From: Edaphobacter sp. 4G125
GTDB lineage: Bacteria > Acidobacteriota > Terriglobia > Terriglobales > Acidobacteriaceae
DNA: 64,000 nt
Reading direction: 5' to 3'
Assembly: GCF_014274685.1 (NCBI RefSeq)
Contig: NZ_CP060393.1
Location: 1,175,501-1,239,500, forward strand
Shown here: piece by piece, positions 1 through 9,549 of the stretch
Layout of the letters: each line of letters begins with the position of its first letter
Position numbering within the stretch: the stretch's first letter is position 1
Made by a program: the position numbers and the translations under genes
The notes under the pieces: generated by a model
The model's input: the letters and a program-made list of their open reading frames with translations, nothing else
Told to the model about the DNA's origin: nothing
Database searches by the model: none

Positions 1-665
1 GAGACGAATCCAAGTTGGAAGTGCGCTAGCGGGCCGAGAGATGTGTAGTTTTTCTTAACCTGCCTGTTGACCAATGTTGCAGAGTCTCCCGCGCCGATCT
101 CAAGCAGAGGAGTGAGGCGACGATAGTTGCGTGAAAATCGATTGTTGATGTCAAAGGTTACGCGGCCTGTCGTCAGGCCATAGTCCGTGTCGCCGGTTGG
201 CGCTGTGAAAGAGAGGATGGTCTCATACGAGAATCTTTCGGGTGTGAACAGGGCATGGAGAGAGAAGAAGGCGTCTCCAAGCTCGCCTCGCTGCTTGACG
301 AGCCGCTTGTCAGGCTTGGGGTGTGCGGCCTTACTTTCAGCCAAACGATAGAAGTAGATAGGGATGTTTCCTTCAATGAAGAAGGTGTTATTGATGGTGT
401 AGCTGACGGAGGGGATGGCGAGAGTTGACCAGCCTGTGAGGGAGTCGTGGACGCTGGTGAAGGTAATCCCGGCATTGAAATTAGGCAGGATAGCGTTAGC
501 ATCCGGTTGATCAAGGTCCAGAGGGATGGTGGACAGGCTGGCGACGATTGCAGAGGGGTCTGCAGGGACAGGTGTTCTGGCCGCGGCTTGCGCTAGAGCG
601 GATGAGGGGAGCAGGAGGCATAGAAGAACCCTGCAATATTGCCCGCTGGCCGAGAAGAATGACAA
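1..665 (-). CDS. Outer-membrane beta-barrel-like protein, C-terminus cut by window edge
   Basis: Open frame on the minus strand running off the left edge. I start it at the TTG at 663-665, which has AGGA eight bases upstream and gives a plausible signal peptide with a hydrophobic VLLCLLLPSSALAQ core; no ATG is available in this frame before the signal peptide. The mature part has alternating aromatic and polar strands (for example SYTINNTFFIEGNIPIYFY, then the SFTAPTGDTDYGL and FDINNRFSRNYRR blocks), as in outer-membrane transport or porin-like barrels. The exact family is not recognised. It lies downstream of citrate synthase but is separated from it by a strong hairpin, so it is probably transcribed separately. 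Confidence 0.6.
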   Translation of the reverse strand, partial: MSFFSASGQYCRVLLCLLLPSSALAQAAARTPVPADPSAIVASLSTIPLDLDQPDANAILPNFNAGITFTSVHDSLTGWSTLAIPSVSYTINNTFFIEGNIPIYFYRLAESKAAHPKPDKRLVKQRGELGDAFFSLHALFTPERFSYETILSFTAPTGDTDYGLTTGRVTFDINNRFSRNYRRLTPLLEIGAGDSATLVNRQVKKNYTSLGPLAHFQLGFV

Positions 666-721
666 AACAGATGTCCTGATTGCTTGAGGATGGCATTTTT
701 CTGAGCAGTTGCCAAGCAGGA

Positions 722-768
722 TTTAAGCCACAACGGGCGGGAAAATTTCCCGCCCGTTGTGGCTTAAA
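722..768 (-). terminator. Long inverted repeat, terminator of citrate synthase
   Basis: Two 23-base arms (722-744 and 746-768) are perfectly complementary around base 745, with a GGGCGGG/CCCGCCC core and flanking A/T. It starts 11 bases after the citrate synthase stop on the minus strand. The stem is unusually long and perfect. It ends in TTTAAA rather than a long T run, so it may work in both directions. Confidence 0.75.
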
Positions 769-778
769 GGATTTGCTC

Positions 779-1912
779 TTAGCGATTTTCGATCGATGAG
801 TAGGGCGCTGGATAAGCGGGCCCGACATACTCGGCGCGAGGCCGGATCAGACGATTGTCGTCGTGCTGTTCGATGACGTGGGCAGCCCACCCCGAGATAC
901 GGCTGACGGCAAAGATTGGTGTAAAGAGATCGATGTCGATACCGAGCAAGGTATAGGTCGAAGCGGAGTAGAAATCGACGTTGGCGTTCAGTTTCTTTTC
1001 CTGCTTGACGAACTGCTCGATCTTGCGAGAAAGCTCAAACCATTTCATGTTGCCGGAGGTCTTGCTCAGCTCTTCGGACATGCGACGAAGGTGGGTCGCA
1101 CGGGGATCTTCAGTGTGATAGACGCGGTGACCGAAACCGGAGATCTTCTTCTTTTCGGCAAACATCTGGCGGACGTATTCGATGGGGTCGGCTCCGGCCT
1201 TATCGATGGCATAGAGCAGGCGCATAGTGGCTTCATTGGCTCCACCATGAAGCGGTCCCTTGAGCGCGCCGATGGCGCCGGTAATGGCGGAATGAATATC
1301 AGCCAGCGTCGCGGCGATGACACGGGCGGCAAAGGTGCTGGCATTCAGTTCGTGGTCGGCATGGAGGATCAGAGCGATGTCGAAGGTACGAACTGCGGTA
1401 TCGGAGGGTTTCTCTCCGTTGAGCATCCAGAGGAAATTTGCGGCGTGCGAGAGGGAAGGATCGGCTTCGACGATTTCCTTTCCTTTGCGGATGCGATCGA
1501 AGAGAGCAACGATCATCGCGATCTGTGAGGTAAGCCGGTAAGACTTTCGCACATTGGCATCGTGGGAGTTATCGGCTTCGTCCACGTCGTACATGCTGAG
1601 CATGGAGACAGCAGTTCGCAGGACCTGCATCGGAGTTGTGGTCTTTGGAACGGTGCGAAGAAGATCGATGATCTTAGGGTCGACCTTACGAGCCTCGGCC
1701 AGCTTCTTTTTGAAATCTTCGAGCTCGGCCTTGTTGGGTAATTTGCCAAACCACAGGAGGTAGGTGGTTTCTTCAAAGGTTGAGCGCTGGGCGAGCTCAT
1801 GAATATCGATGCCGCGGTACGAAAGCACCCCAGCATCGCCGTCGATCCAGCAGATGGATGAATTGGTGGCTACAATGCCTTCGAGGCCTTTCGGGGCAAC
1901 AGCAGTTGACAT
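779..1912 (-). CDS. gltA: Citrate synthase
   Basis: Condenses acetyl-CoA and oxaloacetate to citrate, the entry step of the TCA cycle. The 377-residue length is typical of the short, dimeric bacterial type. Visible active-site parts are HADHELNAS (His187 area), LHGGANE at 221-227 (His222), GFGHRVY with His262, and NVDFYS with Asp313. The C-terminal SGW-HVIEQ and RPRAEYVGP segments supply the usual Arg residues. The start ATG at 1912 follows a GGGAGAAG ribosome site. It is monocistronic and ends at a strong hairpin. The close relative 2-methylcitrate synthase cannot be excluded by motif alone, but no prpB or prpD gene is adjacent. Confidence 0.95.
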   Translation of the reverse strand: MSTAVAPKGLEGIVATNSSICWIDGDAGVLSYRGIDIHELAQRSTFEETTYLLWFGKLPNKAELEDFKKKLAEARKVDPKIIDLLRTVPKTTTPMQVLRTAVSMLSMYDVDEADNSHDANVRKSYRLTSQIAMIVALFDRIRKGKEIVEADPSLSHAANFLWMLNGEKPSDTAVRTFDIALILHADHELNASTFAARVIAATLADIHSAITGAIGALKGPLHGGANEATMRLLYAIDKAGADPIEYVRQMFAEKKKISGFGHRVYHTEDPRATHLRRMSEELSKTSGNMKWFELSRKIEQFVKQEKKLNANVDFYSASTYTLLGIDIDLFTPIFAVSRISGWAAHVIEQHDDNRLIRPRAEYVGPAYPAPYSSIENR

Positions 1913-2019
1913 AGATGGACTTCTCCCAGCAAAACGTAATTACATCTGGTTATAGCTCAGCCAGGAAACGATTGTCACGGTGACCGTTCGAATATCGTAA
2001 GGCTTGTGCGATTCCAGTT

Positions 2020-3087
2020 CTATGGTTTCCGTCGAGGAGAGAACGAGGCGAGGTCGACCTGAGGGGATTCTCCCAAAAGGAGTTGCGCCATAACGAATGC
2101 GGTTGCGGGAGCCAGAAGGATGCCGTTGCGATAATGTCCTGCGGCTACAAAATGGTTTTTTACGACCTCACCTAAAAGGGGAAGCCCGTCGCTGCTTCCG
2201 GGACGAAGCCCAGCCCAAGTCTCTGCTTCCTGAGCCTGGGCGAGATCAGGGAGGAGTTCGGTGGCGCGGGCGCGAAGTCTGGCGATCTCGCCAGGATAGA
2301 CTTTTTTGTCGAAGCCGGCGTCCTCGACGGTAGCTCCGATGATGGCCCTTCCGGACATGGGGCCTGTGGTTCGGGGAACAATATAGATATCGGGTGTTCG
2401 AACGACCAGGTTAAGCGGCAGGGAGGATGGAAGCGTGACGGCGAGCATCTGTCCTTTTCGAGGGATTGCGCGCACATGTCCGGGAGGGAACTGGGTTAGT
2501 CCCCATGCGCCGGTGCAGTCGACCACGGAGGCGGGAGAAAGAACTCGATCTGCGGTGTGGACCTCGACATTTCCTGCATTGGAGCGAACAAAACGGACGG
2601 GTGTCTGAGAGATCAGTTCAATGGTTGTGGAACGGACGGCTGCCAGCAGAGCTTGCGCCAGCTCTCGTGGGTCGAGGCTGTTCTCGTCGAGGCGGGCGAA
2701 TTGACGTGATCCCGGGGCCAGTTGCGGCAGTAGCAAGGAGAGGTCTTCGCGGGTTGCGAGAGGAAGGTGGTGACTCCTATTTGATGCATGAGCAGGAATC
2801 TCTTGCAGGGTCGTATTTGTCTGAAAAGGGACGATGATGCCGGAGAGGCGAAATAACCGAGCGAGGTAGTCGGGATAAAGAGAGCGGCTTAACTCAGACA
2901 AAGGCAGAAGCTCGGGAGGGTTATCAGGATCATTTGCGGCGAGCATGCCAGCCGCAGCGGTGGAGGCTTCGGCAAGAGGTTCACCCTGGTCGAGAACGGT
3001 AACCTTGGCGCCGCGGTGGTGAAGTTCAAGCGCGAGCGAGAGGCCGATGATCCCTGCTCCGGCAATGCAGATGTCTGAGTGGTCCAT
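2020..3087 (-). CDS. thiO: FAD-dependent glycine oxidase, ThiO-like
   Basis: DAO-family flavoprotein of 355 residues. The N-terminus has the Rossmann dinucleotide motif GAGIIGLS (11-18) followed by an acidic end of strand 2 (VTVLDQGE). The C-terminal part has the ThiO-type GLRPGSSDGLPLLG block and a GHYRNGILLAP block, which bind FAD and substrate. ThiO oxidises glycine to iminoglycine for thiazole synthesis in thiamine biosynthesis. No thiG, thiS or TPP riboswitch is next to it here, so the pathway assignment rests on protein similarity alone; another D-amino-acid oxidase-like role is possible. Confidence 0.8.
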   Translation of the reverse strand: MDHSDICIAGAGIIGLSLALELHHRGAKVTVLDQGEPLAEASTAAAGMLAANDPDNPPELLPLSELSRSLYPDYLARLFRLSGIIVPFQTNTTLQEIPAHASNRSHHLPLATREDLSLLLPQLAPGSRQFARLDENSLDPRELAQALLAAVRSTTIELISQTPVRFVRSNAGNVEVHTADRVLSPASVVDCTGAWGLTQFPPGHVRAIPRKGQMLAVTLPSSLPLNLVVRTPDIYIVPRTTGPMSGRAIIGATVEDAGFDKKVYPGEIARLRARATELLPDLAQAQEAETWAGLRPGSSDGLPLLGEVVKNHFVAAGHYRNGILLAPATAFVMAQLLLGESPQVDLASFSPRRKP

Positions 3088-3216
3088 AAGACCAGTCTAT
3101 GGTCTTCCGTAGGAAAGGGGAGAGAAGAGAGATATAGTCTGTTAGTGCCTGTTCATCAGTACGCCCAGGCAGAAGAAGCAACGCAGTGAAATTTAGGCAA
3201 TCTGAAGGAGAGTGCG

Positions 3217-4041
3217 ATGGAGGAAAGAGGATATGTTGAGGAGAGGTCGATCTCTGGAGCGCTGCTTGCAGTCGTGGCAATTTCACTGCTGGCGGCACTA
3301 GGAGGTTTGATCTGGTGCTATTCCCTGCAAAAGGACCTGGGAGCGGCGACCCAGAAGCTGACGGTAGCGGAGCAAAAGAATGCGGAGCTGAACCAGAAGC
3401 TGGAGGCGACGAATGCCCGTCTGCGAGCGACCAGCGAAACTCTGGGACAGAGTGTCGGAATGACCCAGAAGCAGCTTGAACTGAAGGCGCAGAGCATTCT
3501 TGCTCAGCAGAAGTTGGCTCAGGCGAAGCTGGAAGAGGCCCAGGCTGCAACCCAGAAACAGATCGGTGCCGTGTCGAGCGAGGTCTCGAACGTGAAGACA
3601 GATGTTGGAGGTGTGAAGACGGATGTCGCGGCTACCAAAACCGATCTGGAGCAGACCAAGACCCAGCTTACGCGCGTGATGGGCGATGCCGGAGTGATGA
3701 GCGGCCTAATTGCGAAGAACCATGATGAGCTGGAGATCCTGAAGCATAAGGGCGACCGGAACTACTACGAGTTCACCTTGCAGAAGGGGCAACAGCCGAC
3801 GCTGCTTTCGACGATCAAGCTGCAATTGAAGAAGGCGGACCAGAAGCATTCCAGGTACACCTTGAATGTGAGTGCGGACGACAAGATCATTGAGAAGAAG
3901 GACAAAGGATTGGATGAGCCGGTGCAGTTTTATACGGGCAAGGATCCTGTTCTGTATGAGCTGGTGGTGAACTCTGTTGAGAAGAACAAGGTTTCCGGTT
4001 ATCTTTCCACTCCGAAGAGCGTGAAAGTGCCTACGCCCTAG
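3217..4041 (+). CDS. Membrane-anchored coiled-coil protein, function unknown
   Basis: 274 residues. A short cytoplasmic N-terminus is followed by one transmembrane helix (about 13-34, SGALLAVVAISLLAALGGLIW). A long Ala/Gln/Lys/Glu-rich coiled coil covers about 40-190, with heptad-like repeats such as VKTDVGGVKTDVAATKTDLEQTK. The C-terminal third (about 190-274) looks like a small globular beta domain (YYEFTLQKGQQPTLL and later). AAGGAGAG before the ATG at 3217 supports the start. It stands alone, is divergent from thiO, and is followed by a strong terminator. No known family was recognised; a cell-envelope structural role is an inference from topology. Confidence 0.8.
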   Translation: MEERGYVEERSISGALLAVVAISLLAALGGLIWCYSLQKDLGAATQKLTVAEQKNAELNQKLEATNARLRATSETLGQSVGMTQKQLELKAQSILAQQKLAQAKLEEAQAATQKQIGAVSSEVSNVKTDVGGVKTDVAATKTDLEQTKTQLTRVMGDAGVMSGLIAKNHDELEILKHKGDRNYYEFTLQKGQQPTLLSTIKLQLKKADQKHSRYTLNVSADDKIIEKKDKGLDEPVQFYTGKDPVLYELVVNSVEKNKVSGYLSTPKSVKVPTP

Positions 4042-4062
4042 AAGCATTTTGCAGCTGACACG

Positions 4063-4093
4063 AAACGGGGGACGCTGATGGCGTCCCCCGTTT
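4063..4093. terminator. Rho-independent-type hairpin between convergent genes
   Basis: A 13-bp stem (AAACGGGGGACGC paired with GCGTCCCCCGTTT) around a TGATG loop starts about 22 bases after the stop of the coiled-coil gene. The convergent tiny gene ends at 4115, so the hairpin probably serves both. Confidence 0.75.
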
Positions 4094-4114
4094 GTTGCCT
4101 TTGTTGTTGCTGGT

Positions 4115-4186
4115 TTACTTCTTCTTTGCGGCCTTCTTTGCAGCTTTCTTGGCCGGTGCTTTTTTGGCTGCCTTCTTCGTTGCCAT
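4115..4186 (-). CDS. 23-residue Lys/Ala-rich basic peptide
   Basis: Short frame ATG (4184-4186) to TAA (4115-4117) with a GGGAG ribosome site about ten bases upstream. The product is almost entirely Lys and Ala with one Pro (MATKKAAKKAPAKKAAKK and so on), like the tail of histone H1 or of bacterial histone-like proteins. About half the residues are Lys, so it probably binds nucleic acid or acidic polymers; this is inference. The frame is uninterrupted, has a proper start and stop, and ends next to a shared terminator. All of this favours a real small gene over chance repetition. Confidence 0.6.
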   Translation of the reverse strand: MATKKAAKKAPAKKAAKKAAKKK

Positions 4187-4409
4187 GTGCCTATTCTCCC
4201 TAGTGATTAGACATTGCCTCTGCAACACGCTTCATTGCAGCTAACGAAGGTATAGATTTAGGGAAATTCACTGTCAAGAAAAATCCATCAATTTAGAAAA
4301 ATATTTTTTGGAGCTTTCCCGCTCCGTGTTTCGTTCTTTGCGCGACTCGAAGGTGCACTCATCCAGAAAAGAGTCCTATACTGACGCGTTGAAGAAGAGA
4401 GGCATGTCG

Positions 4410-5597
4410 ATGAATCAAGCAGTTCTTGTCTCCGCGGTTCGTACACCAGTCGGAAAATTTCAAGGAGCGCTGTCGGAGTTGTCCGCGGTGGAACTTGGCG
4501 CCATTGCGATTCGCGAGGCGATTCACAGAGCGAAGATTGATGCGGCGTATGTTGATGAATGCGTGATGGGCTGCGTACTTCCAGCGGGCCTGGGACAGAA
4601 CCCGGCGAGGCAAGCTGCCTTGCGTGGAGGTCTTTCGGATACCGTCTCTGCGTTTACGGTAAACATGGTTTGTGGAAGCGGCTTGCGCGCGGTTGCCCTG
4701 GGAGCGCAGAACATTATGACGGGAGATGCGGAGGTGGTTGTAGCCGGTGGGATGGAATCCATGTCGAATGCGCCGTATCTTCTTCCGGGAGCGCGCAAGG
4801 GGATGCGGATGGGGGATGGAACCATTATTGATTCCATGATCCGTGACGGACTGTGGTGCGCCTGCGACGATCAGCACATGGGAATGACGGCAGAGCTGGT
4901 GGCGGAAAAATATGGCATTTCGCGTGAGCAGCAGGACGTGTTCGCGTTAGAGTCGCATCGCCGTGCTGCTGCCGCCTGGCGAGAGGGAAGGTTTCAAGCT
5001 GAGGTGGTTCCTGTCACGTTGGCTCCGAAGAAGAAGGATGGCGATCCGGTTGTCGTTCGCCGAGATGAAAGCATTCGGGAAGATGCATCTCTGGAGTCGC
5101 TGGCCGCTTTGCGGCCTGCATTCAAGAAGGATGGAAGTGTCACGGCAGGAAATGCTCCTGGAGTGAATGATGCGGCTGCGGCTGTGGTGGTGATGTCTTC
5201 TGCCAGGGCGAAGACGCTGGGACTTACGCCGATGGTAAGGATTCGCGCACAGGCGGTCAGCGGTGTCGAACCTCGATGGGTGATGATGGCTCCGGTGACG
5301 GGCGTACGCCGCGTGCTTGAGAAGGCAGGTTGGCATCGGGATGAGGTAGACCTCTACGAGCTGAATGAGGCCTTCAGCGTTCAGGCGTTGGCGGTCACAC
5401 AGGAACTTGGCGTCCCACTCGAGAAGGTCAATGTGAATGGCGGCGCGGTGGCGATCGGACATCCTATCGGGGCAAGTGGCGCTCGTGTGCTCGTGACTCT
5501 GATCCACGAGATGATCCGGCGCGATGTAAAGAAGGGAGTTGCGGCGCTATGCCTGGGGGGAGGTAACTCGGTTGCGCTGGCGGTGGAGAGGGATTGA
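4410..5597 (+). CDS. Acetyl-CoA C-acetyltransferase (thiolase)
   Basis: Thiolase-family enzyme joining or cleaving acyl-CoA units, for example acetoacetyl-CoA formation or the last step of beta-oxidation. The start is set at the ATG at 4410, giving [17 protein letters not shown] and 395 residues (family about 390-395), with an AGAGG site seven bases upstream; the longer open frame upstream lacks thiolase sequence. Visible catalytic residues are Cys88 in NMVCGSGL, His351 in [10 protein letters not shown] and Cys381 in CLGGGN. It shares its stop with the start of the next gene (methyltransferase), so the two are probably co-transcribed. No hydroxyacyl-CoA dehydrogenase is nearby, so biosynthetic versus degradative use is undecided. 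Confidence 0.92.
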   Translation: MNQAVLVSAVRTPVGKFQGALSELSAVELGAIAIREAIHRAKIDAAYVDECVMGCVLPAGLGQNPARQAALRGGLSDTVSAFTVNMVCGSGLRAVALGAQNIMTGDAEVVVAGGMESMSNAPYLLPGARKGMRMGDGTIIDSMIRDGLWCACDDQHMGMTAELVAEKYGISREQQDVFALESHRRAAAAWREGRFQAEVVPVTLAPKKKDGDPVVVRRDESIREDASLESLAALRPAFKKDGSVTAGNAPGVNDAAAAVVVMSSARAKTLGLTPMVRIRAQAVSGVEPRWVMMAPVTGVRRVLEKAGWHRDEVDLYELNEAFSVQALAVTQELGVPLEKVNVNGGAVAIGHPIGASGARVLVTLIHEMIRRDVKKGVAALCLGGGNSVALAVERD

Positions 5598-6361
5598 AGG
5601 AGAAGAATGTAGGTCGGTTTTCCGGGAAGGCTACGGCGTATGCTCGCTATCGCGAGAGATATGCTCCAGAGGTTCTGCTACCTCGACTTCGTGTATGGTG
5701 CGAGCTGATTCCAGAGTGGACAGTTGCAGATGTCGGAGCCGGCACGGGAATGCTGAGCGATGTCTTTCTCGAGAATGGCAATCGCGTCCTTGCGATCGAG
5801 CCGAACGAGGAAATGCGGCAGATGTGCGCCGATCTGCATGGCGACGATTTGCGTCTAGAGATCGTTGATGGAACGGCGGAGGCTACCGGCTTGGCTGCCT
5901 CCTCGGTGGAGATGGTGGTTGCTGGACGTGCTTTGCACTGGTTCGACCTGGACCGAGCGATGGTGGAGTTTCGTCGCGTTCTTAAGCCAGAGGGTTGGTT
6001 CGCGAGTATCGCCTTTGGCCGCAGGGAATCGGGGCGCGAAGAGAATGAGGCCTTTGAGCATCTTCTGCGGATGTATACAAAGGACCATGCCAGTACCCGA
6101 GCTACATATCAAGCCTATCGACGACTAGAGGATTTTCTAGTGCGCGACTATCGTCACGAGGAGATTGTGGGCTCCATGGAACTGGATTGGGACGGTCTGT
6201 ATGGGATGGCAATGTCGATCTCTCACAGCCCACGGATTGATGATCCTGGATATGTTCAGTTTGAACAGAGCCTGAGGGCTTACTTCAACCGCTATGCGGT
6301 TGGTGGCGTCGTGACATGGGAGACTCGCTACTGGATCAACGTGGGTAGACTCTCTGCATAA
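5594..6361 (+). CDS. Class I SAM-dependent methyltransferase
   Basis: 255 residues. The Rossmann SAM-binding motif I is VADVGAGTG (44-52), followed by the acidic residue of motif II ([10 protein letters not shown]) and a motif IV-like [17 protein letters not shown] segment of the Methyltransf_11 type. The start is a TTG at 5594 overlapping the thiolase stop by four bases, with GGAGAGGGA just upstream; this suggests translational coupling. The substrate cannot be told from sequence. Members with this [17 protein letters not shown] opening are common, uncharacterised small-molecule methyltransferases. Confidence 0.85.
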   Translation: MKEKNVGRFSGKATAYARYRERYAPEVLLPRLRVWCELIPEWTVADVGAGTGMLSDVFLENGNRVLAIEPNEEMRQMCADLHGDDLRLEIVDGTAEATGLAASSVEMVVAGRALHWFDLDRAMVEFRRVLKPEGWFASIAFGRRESGREENEAFEHLLRMYTKDHASTRATYQAYRRLEDFLVRDYRHEEIVGSMELDWDGLYGMAMSISHSPRIDDPGYVQFEQSLRAYFNRYAVGGVVTWETRYWINVGRLSA

Positions 6362-6364
6362 GGC

Positions 6365-7846
6365 TCAGCACTCGATGATGTTCAATGCGAGTCCTGCCAA
6401 CGAGGTCTCCTTGTAACGTGACTGCATGTCGAGTCCTGTCTGGTACATGGTTGCAATTACCTGGTCGAGCGAGAGCTTGTGGCCGAGTGTCTCGTGCATC
6501 GCCATGCGAGTTGCATTGATTGCCTTTACGGCCCCCATACCGTTGCGCTCGATGCAGGGAATCTGGACGAGGCCGCCGATGGGGTCGCAGGTCATGCCGA
6601 GGTTGTGCTCCATCGCGATCTCAGCTGCGTGCTCGACTTGATCATTTGTTCCACCGAGTGCGGCGGCGAGTCCTCCTGCTGCCATCGAGCAGGCGACGCC
6701 GACTTCGCCCTGGCACCCAACCTCGGCTCCGGAGATGCTGGCGTTCTCTTTGTAGAGGATGCCGATGGCGGCGGCAGTGAGGAAGTAGCGAATGATTCCT
6801 TCTTCGGCTATTTTTTCTTCAGAGATTCCGTCTGATTTTTTTTCGATAAAGCGCATGTAGTAGTGCCCAATAGCAGGAATCACTCCGGCGGCTCCGTTGG
6901 TGGGAGCGGTGACGACCCGGCCTCCAGCGGCGTTCTCCTCGTTGACGGCCATGGCGTATACGGTCACCCAATCCATCGGAGCGAGTGGGTCTTTTGAGCC
7001 TTCAGTTTCGAGACGGCGGGCCAGTCGTGGTGCTCGACGGCGGACGTTAAGACCACCGGGAAGGATTCCTTCTGTGGTGAGTCCACGGGCGGTGCAGGAC
7101 TGCATGGTGTGCCAGATGGAGAGAATGCTGGCTTTGATCTGATCCTGCGGGGTGGCTATGGGTGCTCCCTCTACTGGTGAAGGACGGCGGATGGAGTGGT
7201 CACTGAGCAGAGCGACTTCGTTGGCGAGCAGAAGATCGGCGATGGCCAGATTGTGCTTGGCTGCGAGCGCAAGCAGTTCGGCAGCGCTACGGAACGGATA
7301 GGGAACAGAACGCGTAGTTGTTGTCTTTGCGTGCTGCTGCGCTTCGAACTCTTCAGCAGAGAGAATGAAGCCTCCTCCGATGGAGTAGAAGACATTTTGC
7401 GCGAGAAGATAGCCCTGAGAATCGAAGGCTGAGAAACGCATACCGTTTGGATGAGTCGGCTTCTCCGGATCGGGGTACATCTGGTTGCGGTGGAAGAGCA
7501 GGTGTTCGGCTTCGGTGAAGGGTATCGGGTCGCGATCGAGCAGGTAGAGGGTTCCGGTCGAACGGATGGCTTCGATCTCGGCGTCGATCACCTCGGGATT
7601 AACGGTATCGGGGGCTTCGCCCGTGAGCCCGAGAAGAATTGCGCGGTCCGTTCCGTGCCCGTGGCCGGTGAGGGCGAGAGAGCCATAGAGATCGACAATG
7701 ACATGTTCTATATCTGCCAGATGTCCTCTGTGGTCGAGAGACTCCACGAACCGCAGTGCGGCTCGCATGGGGCCTACAGTGTGAGAGCTTGAGGGCCCGA
7801 TGCCAATCTTGAAGAGCTCGAAGAGGCTGGTATTCACGACCATCAT
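6365..7846 (-). CDS. sdaA: L-serine ammonia-lyase (iron-sulfur L-serine dehydratase)
   Basis: Converts L-serine to pyruvate and ammonia. Single-chain form with the beta domain first (SLFELFKIGIGPSSSHTVGPM near the N-terminus) and the alpha domain after. The alpha domain carries iron-sulfur-ligand cysteines in EVGCQGEVGVACSMAAGG and GMTCDPIGGLVQIPCIERN. The open frame continues 26 residues upstream to 7924, but similarity begins at the tandem ATGs at 7843/7846, so I start there (493 residues); neither start has a strong ribosome site. It converges on the preceding methyltransferase with only three bases between stops, and is divergent from the YifB/ComM gene. Confidence 0.92.
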   Translation of the reverse strand: MMVVNTSLFELFKIGIGPSSSHTVGPMRAALRFVESLDHRGHLADIEHVIVDLYGSLALTGHGHGTDRAILLGLTGEAPDTVNPEVIDAEIEAIRSTGTLYLLDRDPIPFTEAEHLLFHRNQMYPDPEKPTHPNGMRFSAFDSQGYLLAQNVFYSIGGGFILSAEEFEAQQHAKTTTTRSVPYPFRSAAELLALAAKHNLAIADLLLANEVALLSDHSIRRPSPVEGAPIATPQDQIKASILSIWHTMQSCTARGLTTEGILPGGLNVRRRAPRLARRLETEGSKDPLAPMDWVTVYAMAVNEENAAGGRVVTAPTNGAAGVIPAIGHYYMRFIEKKSDGISEEKIAEEGIIRYFLTAAAIGILYKENASISGAEVGCQGEVGVACSMAAGGLAAALGGTNDQVEHAAEIAMEHNLGMTCDPIGGLVQIPCIERNGMGAVKAINATRMAMHETLGHKLSLDQVIATMYQTGLDMQSRYKETSLAGLALNIIEC

Positions 7847-7956
7847 TGTAGGCCCGGGCGATGCAGTCTGCCGCTTCTGTGGGAGAGAGACAAGGCGGAC
7901 AGCGATGCTATACTCGCCCAACACTTAAGCTCTCAAGGACATAGAAGTTTCTGACG

Positions 7957-9549
7957 ATGCTTTTTAAGGCCCGTAGTGCTGCCGTTTATGGAATCGATGC
8001 CCACCTGATCGACGTTGAGGTCGATTTTTCTCAGATCAAGCTGGATAAAGAGCAGTTCAGCACGGTGGGTCTTCCCGATGCTGCAGTGCGTGAAAGCCGC
8101 GACCGTGTGCGATCGGCGATCAAGAACTCCGGGTTCGAGATCCCGCCGACCAAGATCACCATCAATCTTGCTCCTGCGGACCTGAAGAAGGAAGGATCGG
8201 GGTTCGATCTTCCGATTGCCATCGGCATTCTTGGAGCCTATGGCGCGTTGACGATCCGCGAATTGGACGACTTTCTTCTGGTGGGAGAGCTTGGACTCGA
8301 CGGGACACTGCGAGCTGTTCCGGGTACGCTGCCGATTGCTGTTGCGGCGCGAGCGAATGGAATTAAGAACGTTATCGTTCCGGCAAGCAATGCTCGCGAA
8401 GCCGCAGTGGTCGAGGGCGTCAACGTGTATCCGGTGAAGAGCCTGATCGAGGTTCGCGAGTTGTTGAACTCTGCGGCGAACGGTCCGATTTCTGTGGCAC
8501 CGCTGGCGGTGAAGGCGGGCGAACTGCTGAATGAGGCGCAGAGCTTTCCGTCTGACTTCAAAGACGTTCGCGGACAGCATGTCGCGAAGCGGGCCCTCGA
8601 AGTCGCTGCAGCGGGTGGACACAATATTCTGATGATTGGGCCTCCGGGTTCGGGCAAGACGATGCTGGCGAAGAGACTGCCATCGATTCTTGCTCCGCTG
8701 AAGTTTGAGGAGGCGCTGGAAACGACGAAGATCCATTCGGTTGCAGGCGTTCTCGATGGCGAGCAAGGTTTGGTGGCATACAGGCCGTTCCGTTCGCCGC
8801 ACCATACGATCTCGGATGCGGGGTTGATCGGCGGAGGAATGGTTCCGCGGCCGGGTGAAGTCTCGCTGGCGCATAATGGCCTCCTATTTCTGGATGAGCT
8901 GCCGGAGTTTCCGCGCAATGTGCTGGAGGTTCTGCGGCAGCCGCTGGAGGATGGGACGGTGACGATCTCGCGGGCGGCGATGAGCCTGAGCTTTCCGGCG
9001 CGGTTCATGCTGGCTGCGGCGATGAATCCGTGTCCGTGCGGTTACTTCAATGACAAGCGGCGAGAGTGCATGTGTACGCCGCCGATGATCCAGCGGTATG
9101 TCTCGAAGGTTTCAGGGCCGTTGCTGGATCGGATCGACATCCATATTGAGGTTCCGGCGGTTGAGTACAAGGAACTTCGCGGAGGAGCAGCGGCTGAGGG
9201 TTCAGCCGAGATCCGTGAGCGTGTTCTGGCGGCTCGACGAAAGCAGCATGAACGGTTCGGCGAGACGGCGGAGCGGACCAAGGGATCGAGCAAGGCAGCT
9301 TCGCGGAGGGTCTTTGCCAATGCGCAGATGAGCACTCAACAGATCAGAATGTTCTGCATGTTGGAGTCAGACGCAGAACGAATGCTGGAGCGGGCCATGC
9401 AGCAGCAGGGATTGAGCGCCAGGGCACATGATCGGATCCTGAAAGTTGCCCGGACGATTGCAGACCTGGATGCCGCAGAGAGCATCGGGACGAAACATAT
9501 CGCCGAGGCGATCCAGTATCGAACTCTGGATCGAAGTTACTGGAGCTGA
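7957..9549 (+). CDS. comM: YifB/ComM-family Mg-chelatase-like AAA+ ATPase
   Basis: 530 residues. N-terminal Lon-substrate-like domain (about 1-190, including [23 protein letters not shown]). Then an AAA+ core with Walker A GPPGSGKT (228-235), Walker B in [11 protein letters not shown], a CPCGYFN/CMC segment, sensor region [13 protein letters not shown] and a C-terminal helical domain. ComM in naturally competent bacteria is a hexameric helicase that promotes branch migration during integration of transforming DNA. A role in recombination is therefore expected, though competence in this organism is not shown. No co-transcribed partner is seen. Confidence 0.92.
   Translation: MLFKARSAAVYGIDAHLIDVEVDFSQIKLDKEQFSTVGLPDAAVRESRDRVRSAIKNSGFEIPPTKITINLAPADLKKEGSGFDLPIAIGILGAYGALTIRELDDFLLVGELGLDGTLRAVPGTLPIAVAARANGIKNVIVPASNAREAAVVEGVNVYPVKSLIEVRELLNSAANGPISVAPLAVKAGELLNEAQSFPSDFKDVRGQHVAKRALEVAAAGGHNILMIGPPGSGKTMLAKRLPSILAPLKFEEALETTKIHSVAGVLDGEQGLVAYRPFRSPHHTISDAGLIGGGMVPRPGEVSLAHNGLLFLDELPEFPRNVLEVLRQPLEDGTVTISRAAMSLSFPARFMLAAAMNPCPCGYFNDKRRECMCTPPMIQRYVSKVSGPLLDRIDIHIEVPAVEYKELRGGAAAEGSAEIRERVLAARRKQHERFGETAERTKGSSKAASRRVFANAQMSTQQIRMFCMLESDAERMLERAMQQQGLSARAHDRILKVARTIADLDAAESIGTKHIAEAIQYRTLDRSYWS

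Noticed and set aside
863..1528. 221-residue plus-strand frame inside the citrate synthase gene
   Set aside because: It lies wholly antisense to the clear citrate synthase gene, has no recognisable family sequence, and is a reading-frame shadow.
7933..8874. 313-residue minus-strand frame over the YifB/ComM gene
   Set aside because: Antisense shadow of a gene with clear Walker motifs; its Arg/His/Gln-rich composition is typical of a complementary-strand frame.
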